A DNA stretch of 64,000 nt, from positions 1-64,000 of the IMG/VR virus record IMGVR_UViG_3300014720_000003. The stretch is one strand, 5' to 3'. The notes under the pieces were generated by a model, which ran no database searches, was not told the DNA's origin, and worked only from the letters and a program-made list of their open reading frames with translations. The position numbers were made by a program, and so were the translations under genes. Numbering within the stretch: the stretch's first letter is position 1; each line of letters starts with the position of its first letter. Positions 35,606 to 41,795 of this stretch are shown here, piece after piece. The DNA is from a virus.

Positions 35606-35722
35606 TGCCATTTTGGCAGTTCGCGCGGCCGATCTGCCATTTTGGCATGTGTCTGCCATTTGTTGTATGGCACAACATTTGCTACTGCCGTTATGGCAGT
35701 TTTCTAGCCTGCCAGTTTGGCA
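35606..35722. repeat. GC dyad repeat, copy 15, with extra palindromes
   Basis: Pair around TTCGCGCGGCCGAT, then single palindromes CTGCCGTTATGGCAG (35685) and CTGCCAGTTTGGCAG (35709). Their loops differ while arms stay paired. Confidence 0.76.
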
Positions 35723-35733
35723 GATACAATATC

Positions 35734-35748
35734 TCCCCCGATGGGGGG
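35734..35748 (-). terminator. Hairpin after cassette paralogue
   Basis: CCCCCCATCGGGGG directly after the stop of the 35750 gene. Strong GC stem but no U-tract, so termination is uncertain. Confidence 0.45.
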
Positions 35749-35749
35749 T

Positions 35750-36028
35750 TCAAGCCCCCGCGGTTTCCGCGAGCAACCGGGCAACATACTGATCCCGCGT
35801 CAAGCCCGCGGGCCAATGCTTCGTTTCATTGCATGAATAGATATCCATCGTTTCAAGATAGAATGATTTGTAGATCGTCTTGACCTCTCCGTTGACCACA
35901 CTCTCGGCCGTATGCAGCACTATCAGCGTACCCTTGGGGGTAGACTTTACACTCTCCACGATTCCGACGAAATATCGACCATCGTTCCGAAAGCCCGAAA
36001 AAGCGTATCCAACCTTTACTGTATCCAT
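35750..36028 (-). CDS. Cassette paralogue A2
   Basis: 92 aa starting MDTVKVGYAFSGFRNDG. Shares VGxAFxGFR, YFVGIVESV, PKGTLIVLH, YKSFYLETM and WPAGLTR with the protein at 34366-34623. GGAG lies 8 nt before the ATG. Only gene of cassette 3. Unknown function; the repeated copying suggests it is useful to the phage. Confidence 0.68.
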   Translation of the reverse strand: MDTVKVGYAFSGFRNDGRYFVGIVESVKSTPKGTLIVLHTAESVVNGEVKTIYKSFYLETMDIYSCNETKHWPAGLTRDQYVARLLAETAGA

Positions 36029-36067
36029 CATTCATTCTCCGTTGAGATATCTTCCGAACTACACCCT

Positions 36068-36095
36068 ATTCTACAGCATAGTATCGGCAAAGCAA
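36068..36095 (-). promoter_or_regulatory. Early promoter, TTGCTT type
   Basis: TTGCTT, 16-nt spacer with CCGATAC, CTG-TAGAAT. Rightmost leftward promoter of the early region. Confidence 0.72.
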
Positions 36096-36148
36096 ACGGA
36101 AAAAAACAGCCGAAATATAGGTGGGGAAAACTTCATCATTCGATTATT

Positions 36149-36164
36149 TGGTATGATATTTGCA
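36149..36164 (+). promoter_or_regulatory. Weak sigma-54-like motif
   Basis: TGGTAT-N5-TTGC-A. The only copy with a rightward gene (36363) downstream. Confidence 0.25.
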
Positions 36165-36184
36165 TGGTGGGGGTTTGCACTGAT

Positions 36185-36239
36185 CCCCCCGATAGGGGGG
36201 TGGGGGCATGGCAGGGGGTACGCTCCCCCGATAGGGGGG
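36185..36239. repeat. Two C6-GATA-G6 hairpins
   Basis: CCCCCC-GATA-GGGGGG at 36185 and a near copy at 36224, with further G-runs between. Lies in the 330-base gap between the early and late regions; no gene is seen in that gap. Confidence 0.6.
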
Positions 36240-36362
36240 TTTTTCTGTTTTCTAAAGGACTGTGCGTTTTTTGCGACAAAATCGCCGGGTGGTCCAAACA
36301 CAATTCGACCACCATAAAAAAATTAGCCAGTTTCTTTTTTATCTGCTTGGCTACTATAAGAT

Positions 36363-37187
36363 ATGAGAACCTACCAGACTCGATGTTTCAATCTTCTACG
36401 ATCACAAGAAAGATCGTATCGTCAAAATGTGTTGCTTGATACTATAGAATCTTTTCAAGCTAATTATAACCATTATAAAGCTCAAGCCTCACACAATTTA
36501 AACACATGGTTATCACTATACCAACCACAACCCCCCATAGTTGATGTTGTATCTATGGATTGGGGTGATGCTACATTATTATTTACTAAAAAATATGCTC
36601 ACACATTCTGCGTACTTAATATGGCCAACCCCACCTATCCTGGCGGTGGTTACTTATACAATTGTGTTGCTCAAGAAGAAAATATGTTTCGACGATCAGA
36701 TTGTTTTTTTAGTATCACAGACAATCTACTAGATTCTGAATTATACTCATATAATACTAATTTTAGCAATTTATTACAAGCTCACAATAATCTTGTTTAT
36801 CTAGACACCAACCCCCGACTCTGCATAAAAAGTGGTGAACAATCTCAATACAAACTATTGGATAATAGTAATATATTCTCTTTCTTGGAATTACGAGCAT
36901 CCGCCCAAGATTTGAGAAATGGAAACTCTTTGAATATCGATAACGCTGTTCACAGAATAGAAGCTCAATTTGATACTCTTTTACAACACAATATACAACA
37001 CGTAATATTTAGCGCTTTTGGTTGTGGTGCTTTTAATAATCCCCCAAAAACTATTGCTAATATATATAAACAACAAATACTCAACTATAAAAAATACTTT
37101 AAAGCTATAGTATTCGCTATATACTATCCTGGCTATGGTCCCGACAATTATACCACATTTAGCAAAGTGTTACTCGCTAATAGCTGA
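36363..37187 (+). CDS. PARG-type poly/mono(ADP-ribose) glycohydrolase
   Basis: 274 aa, first rightward gene of the late block. MANPTYPGGGYLYNCVAQEE shows the microbial PARG signature GGG-x(7)-QEE near residue 97-110. FSAFGCGAFNNPPKTIAN near residue 221 is the typical C-terminal loop (TIGR02452-like macrodomain fold). These enzymes hydrolyse ADP-ribose links. In a phage they could reverse host ADP-ribosylation defences or protect phage parts. Confidence 0.88.
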   Translation: MRTYQTRCFNLLRSQERSYRQNVLLDTIESFQANYNHYKAQASHNLNTWLSLYQPQPPIVDVVSMDWGDATLLFTKKYAHTFCVLNMANPTYPGGGYLYNCVAQEENMFRRSDCFFSITDNLLDSELYSYNTNFSNLLQAHNNLVYLDTNPRLCIKSGEQSQYKLLDNSNIFSFLELRASAQDLRNGNSLNIDNAVHRIEAQFDTLLQHNIQHVIFSAFGCGAFNNPPKTIANIYKQQILNYKKYFKAIVFAIYYPGYGPDNYTTFSKVLLANS

Positions 37188-37379
37188 AGAATTCTTTTTT
37201 CTACGACCTCTTGGTTTGCTAACACCAATCTTACGACGCTGACGACGAACCATACCATAAGTCACAGTTTCGCTAGTCATTTCGCTTAATTTAGCGGCTA
37301 ATTCAACATCGCTAAAAGATCCTAGATTATTACGAATAAAATCGATTTCAGCATCTGTCCATTTTTTATATGTGGCCAT
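37170..37379 (-). CDS. Small HTH/Myb-like DNA-binding protein
   Basis: 69 aa starting MATYKKWTDAEIDFIRNNLG, with AGGAAAGG upstream. W-T-D-A-E then a second helix and a turn (SFSDVELAAKLSEMTSETV) resemble a SANT/Myb-type or similar trihelical domain; the C-terminus is very basic (RRQRRKIG, RGRRKKN). Convergent overlap with the PARG gene. Leftward, so perhaps an early regulator next to the late sigma gene. Confidence 0.65.
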   Translation of the reverse strand: MATYKKWTDAEIDFIRNNLGSFSDVELAAKLSEMTSETVTYGMVRRQRRKIGVSKPRGRRKKNSSAISE

Positions 37380-37394
37380 AAAACCTTTCCTTTT

Positions 37395-37422
37395 TTGACA
37401 AAAAGTGTACGAATCATAATAT
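37395..37422 (+). promoter_or_regulatory. Rightward promoter for the sigma-factor operon
   Basis: TTGACA, 16-nt spacer, TAATAT. Precedes the 53-aa gene and the sigma gene. No CGATA in the spacer. Confidence 0.5.
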
Positions 37423-37460
37423 ATACTAGGTTTTGTGTCTTTTAACGCAAGAGGATTTTT

Positions 37461-37622
37461 ATGCATATTGACAATATTACCCCACTAATCTTACACGTAA
37501 CCGCTAAAGATAATGTTTCAGTGGACCAAGACCTTAATAGTATTCAAAATAAATCACTAGTGGAACTAATAAATGACGAAGAAAAAAAGAACCAAGAAAA
37601 CGAAGACAATATCGGTGGATGA
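37461..37622 (+). CDS. Small acidic protein before sigma gene
   Basis: 53 aa starting MHIDNITPLILHVTAKDNVS, acidic C-terminus (NDEEKKNQENEDNIGG). GAGG lies 6 nt upstream. Its end overlaps the sigma gene by 50 nt in another frame. Unknown; could be a regulator of the sigma factor. Confidence 0.58.
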   Translation: MHIDNITPLILHVTAKDNVSVDQDLNSIQNKSLVELINDEEKKNQENEDNIGG

Positions 37623-38211
37623 AAATGAGTTTCTTAAAATTGTTGATATTATATCAAAGAAATTAGCGTATAAATTTAAATTTGGATACCATGACTACAA
37701 CGATATGAAACAGCAAATCAGCATATTTGCACTAGAAGGACTAAAAAATTATGATCACAAAAGACCCCTAGAAAACTTTCTATGGACCCACGTTAGAAAT
37801 CGATTGTTTAATTACAAACGAGACAACTATCAACGCCCAGACAAACCCTGCTTAACATGTCCACTATATGACAAAGGATGCAAACAAAGTGCTAGTGGTT
37901 GTTTAGAATATTCCAATAAAAATGATTGCGAACTATATAGTAGTTGGTTGGATCGTAATAGTACCAAAAAAAACCTTATGTATCTTAATACTATAGACGA
38001 GGTTAAAAATTATGGATCAGCATTTGTAAGTAATGATGATTCTTTTATGAATCAAATTAGCACATCAGAAATTATAAAACTCATAGATCAACATTTGGTG
38101 GGCGAAGAACGAACCATTTACCTAAAGTTAAAAGCCGGATCCAAAATACCCAAAGCTGATATGACTAAACTTAGCATCAAACTTAAAGAGATTATTAAAA
38201 ATCATGGCTAA
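37573..38211 (+). CDS. Late-transcription sigma factor (T4 gp55-like)
   Basis: 212 aa. FGYHDYNDMKQQISIFALEG, LKNYDHKRPLENFLWTHVRN and RLFNYKRDN match sigma region 2 (core binding and -10 recognition). A Cys-rich insertion CLTCPLYDKGCKQSASGC...DCELY follows, probably a zinc site. A C-terminal helix may contact the clamp. No region 4 is seen, so it resembles gp55-type factors that direct late genes. Confidence 0.82.
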   Translation: MTKKKRTKKTKTISVDENEFLKIVDIISKKLAYKFKFGYHDYNDMKQQISIFALEGLKNYDHKRPLENFLWTHVRNRLFNYKRDNYQRPDKPCLTCPLYDKGCKQSASGCLEYSNKNDCELYSSWLDRNSTKKNLMYLNTIDEVKNYGSAFVSNDDSFMNQISTSEIIKLIDQHLVGEERTIYLKLKAGSKIPKADMTKLSIKLKEIIKNHG

Positions 38212-39013
38212 AAAACGCGGACAATTGAGTTTAGATGAGGAAAAATTTATCACCGATAACATATCCTCATTAAGTATAGATCAAATAGCTTATCAACTTA
38301 ATCGTAATACTGATCCTATCAAAAGATATGTGGACGAAAATCAACTATACAATCTAGAAAACAAAAGTGAAAACGAGATCCTAAAAAGAAAACTCAGAAG
38401 CAAAACATTCTGGAACGAAATTGTTAGACAGTTTGATGAGAATAGTGGCGAATTAGAATACTTTGAGAATACGTGGGTTGGCCTAATTAAACAATTCAAA
38501 GAGGATGTGTTGCCCGCAGAAGAATTACAAATCAAACAATTTATTACTATAGATATTTTGATTAATCGTAGCATGAAAGAGCGTAAGCGTCATATTGCAG
38601 AAACTGAGAAACTACAAAAATTAGTAGATAAAGAATATGAAAAAACTGAAGATCAAAGAGATATTCCACGACTAGCTAATCTTGAAACTCAGCTCAGTTT
38701 TGCTCGTAATAGTATTGCTAGTTACACTAATGAATATACTAAGCTTTTAAATGAACAGCAAAAGATAAGTAAAGATTTAAAAGCCACCCGTGAGCAACGC
38801 ATCAAAAGAATAGAAGACGGTAAGAGTAGTTGGGTCGGTTTGATTCGTATGCTAGAAGACGAATTAATAAGAGAGAAAGAAGGACGAGAAATGGAAATAC
38901 TAGCTATGGCCACAGAAAAGGCTAAACAACAATTATACGATTATCATAGTTATAGTGATAACTCTGTTGATTCACCCATATTATGTCCAGAAACCCATGA
39001 TCACCATGAATAG
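38204..39013 (+). CDS. Putative terminase small subunit
   Basis: 269 aa. N-terminal helix-turn-helix (FITDNISSLSIDQIAYQLNR), then long helical, coiled-coil-like segments (residues about 90-240). Position two genes before the large terminase, HTH plus coiled coil, all fit a small terminase that recognises the packaging site. No specific family signature is visible. Confidence 0.55.
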   Translation: MAKKRGQLSLDEEKFITDNISSLSIDQIAYQLNRNTDPIKRYVDENQLYNLENKSENEILKRKLRSKTFWNEIVRQFDENSGELEYFENTWVGLIKQFKEDVLPAEELQIKQFITIDILINRSMKERKRHIAETEKLQKLVDKEYEKTEDQRDIPRLANLETQLSFARNSIASYTNEYTKLLNEQQKISKDLKATREQRIKRIEDGKSSWVGLIRMLEDELIREKEGREMEILAMATEKAKQQLYDYHSYSDNSVDSPILCPETHDHHE

Positions 39014-39278
39014 AAATTACAAAGATCCTCTCTATAAAAAATGGAGACAAATTATTCACACCAGAGATAATAATACATGTCAGTGGCCCCACTGTAATAG
39101 CACAAAGAAAATTCATGCTCACCACATTAATAAATGGGCCGATTTCCCCGGTTTAAGATACCACCCAAACAACGGAATTCTTCTCTGCAAAATTCATCAT
39201 GACCAAATTAAAAATAACGAAGAAAATTATGCTAGTTTTTTCCAGACCATAGTTCTTAACAAACTAAAAAAACAATGA
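39006..39278 (+). CDS. HNH endonuclease
   Basis: 90 aa starting MNRNYKDPLYKKWRQIIHTR (an ATG three codons earlier is possible). CQWPHCNSTKKIHAHHINKW and NGILLCKIHHDQ form the HNH core. HNH proteins next to large terminases are needed for packaging in some phages, so this may be part of the packaging machine rather than a homing enzyme. Confidence 0.87.
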   Translation: MNRNYKDPLYKKWRQIIHTRDNNTCQWPHCNSTKKIHAHHINKWADFPGLRYHPNNGILLCKIHHDQIKNNEENYASFFQTIVLNKLKKQ

Positions 39279-39748
39279 CTAAAGATCCTTTTACCATAAT
39301 AATTGATACGCGCGAACAAACTCCGTGGGAATTTGGTTTGCACGTTACTAGTCGTGAGAAACTAGATACTGGTGATTATAGTATCAAAGGATACGAACAT
39401 TTGTTAGCTATAGAACGCAAAAGTAGCGTTAGCGAAATAGCCACAAATATTACAGAAAATAGATTTTCTGATGTTATTCAAAGATTAAGCAGTATTCCTC
39501 ATAGTTTTATTTTGTGTGAGTTTGATATTATGGACATATACAACTACCCTGTGGGTAGTGATATTCCTAAAAAAATGTGGGACAAACTTAAAATAAGTGG
39601 TAATTATATTATGAAAATAATGGTAGAACTACAATTAAATCATAATATTCACATATTATACTGTGGATCTCCATCAACCGCAGAACGAGTCGCAGTAGGC
39701 ATAATGAAACGAATATATGAAAAATATGGAAACAATATCAACATTTGA
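39275..39748 (+). CDS. ERCC4-domain nuclease
   Basis: 157 aa. IIIDTREQTPWEF, LDTGDYSIKGYEHLLAIERK and ENRFSDVIQRL are the classic ERCC4 motifs: Asp of GDY, then ERK of the V/IERK signature. Such XPF-like nucleases cut branched or flap DNA. No HhH domain is present. Next to packaging genes it may resolve DNA branches before encapsidation. Confidence 0.92.
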   Translation: MTKDPFTIIIDTREQTPWEFGLHVTSREKLDTGDYSIKGYEHLLAIERKSSVSEIATNITENRFSDVIQRLSSIPHSFILCEFDIMDIYNYPVGSDIPKKMWDKLKISGNYIMKIMVELQLNHNIHILYCGSPSTAERVAVGIMKRIYEKYGNNINI

Positions 39749-41747
39749 TGATGCGTGGCTAGGTCTTGGTGATCTTGCCTCTTTGCAAATAGCTAAAAAT
39801 CCTATGATAGGACGAAGCAAAGAAGATATAGAAAATCCTGATCTTCATTTGCTGCGTCTTCTTCGAGATCCTAAATATTTTGGATCATCGTGCAAGTTAT
39901 TATTTGGTATAGAGCTTCATCCTATTCAGGTAGCGATATTACAAGAATTTTGGATTCGTCCTTTTCCAATGTTTGTTGCTAGTCGTGGTTTTGGTAAAAG
40001 TTTTCTATTAGCATTGTACTGTATTTTACGCATGGTATTTTGTCCTGGTACTAAAATTGTGATAGTGGGCGCTGCTTTCCGACAAAGTAAAATCATTTTT
40101 GAATATATGGAAACTATATGGCGCAGCAGCCAGATTCTGAGAAACCTATTTAATGGAAACGATGATGGTCCGCGTCGAGATGTTGATAGATGCACTATAA
40201 GATTAGGAGATAGTTGGGCAGTGGCTATTCCTATGGGTGATGGTAGTAAAATTAGAGGCTTAAGAGCGCATATTATCATCGCGGACGAGTTCGCATCAAT
40301 ATCTCCAGATATCTATGAAACCGTTGTTTCAGGGTTCGCTGCTGTGTCGGCTAGTCCTATCCAAAATGTTAAAGAAGAAGCTAAAAAAGCTGCTATGAAA
40401 CAAGCAGGATTATGGAACGATGAGCTAGAAGCTATACAAATTAAAAAAGGTAACCAAGCTATAATATCTGGTACAGCAGATTATAGTTTTAAACATTTTG
40501 CTAGTTATTGGAAACGATATAAACAAATTATCAATAGTCGCGGAGATAAAAAAAAGCTTGAAGAAATTTTTAAAGGAGAAGTGCCAGAAAGCTTTAATTG
40601 GAAAGACTATAGTATAGTTAGAATCCCATATGAACTCATTCCTAAAGGATTTATGGATGATAAGCAAGTTAGTAGAGCTAAAGCCACAATTCATACTGGT
40701 ATTTACAATATGGAATACGCCGCATGTTTTACAGAAGATAGTGATGGATTCTTCAGAAGAAGTCTCATAGAAAGTTGTGTAGTTAATGAAACAAAACCCA
40801 TATCTATTAATGAGCAAAATATTCTTTTCGATGTTAGACTAAAAGGAGATCCAAACCTCAAATACGTCTACGGTGTCGATCCTGCATCAGAAAAAGATAA
40901 TTTTAGTATAGTAGTTTTAGAATTACATCCAACCCATAGTCGCATAATATATACTTGGACTACAAATCGTAATAATTTTAAAGATAGACAACAGACCGGA
41001 TTAATTAATGAGTTTGATTTTTATAGTTTTTGTGCTCGTAAAATACGTAATTTGATGAAAGTTTTTCCGTGTCACAGAATAGGTATGGATGCTCAAGGTG
41101 GGGGCGTAGCGATAGAAGAGGCTTTACACGACCCAGGAAAACTAGAAGATGGAGAAATATTAATTTGGCCCGCTATAGATTTATCTAAACCTAAAGACAC
41201 AGATGATCAAGCCGGATTACATATTCTTGAACTTATACAATTCGCTAGAGCAGACTGGACAGCGCAAGCAAATCATGGCCTACGAAAAGATCTAGAAGAT
41301 AAAGTATTATTATTTCCACGATTTGATCAGGTGAGTTTGGCCCTAGCTCTTGACAGAGAAGGAAAGGATATTATGAAAGAAGGATTGGACAATCTATATG
41401 ACTGCGAAAGTGAATGTATTTTAGAAATAGAAGAATTAAAAAATGAACTCACAACGATAGTGATGAGTCAGACTAGCACCGGACCAAATGCTAGAGATAG
41501 ATGGGATACTCCAGAAGTTAAACTTCCTAATGGGAAAAAGGGTAAATTGAGAAAAGACCGATATAGCGCGCTATTAATAGCAAATATGTTAGCAAGACAA
41601 ATTAGTAGAACTTTAGATATGGTCAATTATGATATTATAGGAAATGATTTACGCTTCATGGAGAAAAAAGAAGGTCAAATGTATAAAGGACCAAATTGGT
41701 TTACAGACGGAGCTAATACTAATATATATACAGGGATTTATCGTTAA
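39726..41747 (+). CDS. Terminase large subunit
   Basis: About 673 aa starting METISTFDDAW (an ATG nine bases earlier is possible). Walker A ASRGFGKSFLLA at residue about 83; Walker B HIIIADEFASI near 180; a C-terminal RNase H-like nuclease with YGVDPASEKDNFS and MDAQGGGVAIEEAL supplying Asp residues. It cuts concatemers and drives DNA into the capsid by ATP hydrolysis. Overlaps the ERCC4 gene. Confidence 0.95.
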   Translation: METISTFDDAWLGLGDLASLQIAKNPMIGRSKEDIENPDLHLLRLLRDPKYFGSSCKLLFGIELHPIQVAILQEFWIRPFPMFVASRGFGKSFLLALYCILRMVFCPGTKIVIVGAAFRQSKIIFEYMETIWRSSQILRNLFNGNDDGPRRDVDRCTIRLGDSWAVAIPMGDGSKIRGLRAHIIIADEFASISPDIYETVVSGFAAVSASPIQNVKEEAKKAAMKQAGLWNDELEAIQIKKGNQAIISGTADYSFKHFASYWKRYKQIINSRGDKKKLEEIFKGEVPESFNWKDYSIVRIPYELIPKGFMDDKQVSRAKATIHTGIYNMEYAACFTEDSDGFFRRSLIESCVVNETKPISINEQNILFDVRLKGDPNLKYVYGVDPASEKDNFSIVVLELHPTHSRIIYTWTTNRNNFKDRQQTGLINEFDFYSFCARKIRNLMKVFPCHRIGMDAQGGGVAIEEALHDPGKLEDGEILIWPAIDLSKPKDTDDQAGLHILELIQFARADWTAQANHGLRKDLEDKVLLFPRFDQVSLALALDREGKDIMKEGLDNLYDCESECILEIEELKNELTTIVMSQTSTGPNARDRWDTPEVKLPNGKKGKLRKDRYSALLIANMLARQISRTLDMVNYDIIGNDLRFMEKKEGQMYKGPNWFTDGANTNIYTGIYR

Positions 41748-41795
41748 ACAGTGTAATTAATATTAATCCTATAACAATACTATTGTAATTCTATT

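Noticed and set aside
22769-35722. The repeated TGCCATTTTGGCAG elements as a CRISPR array.
   Set aside because: Copies are hundreds of bases apart with genes between, no regular spacers, and no cas genes.
22645-36440. Many long plus-strand reading frames opposite the small leftward genes (for example 22775-23722, 24543-24842, 33521-33853, 34225-34689).
   Set aside because: They have no ribosome sites, run through repeats, tRNAs and promoters, and mirror good leftward genes with recognisable families.
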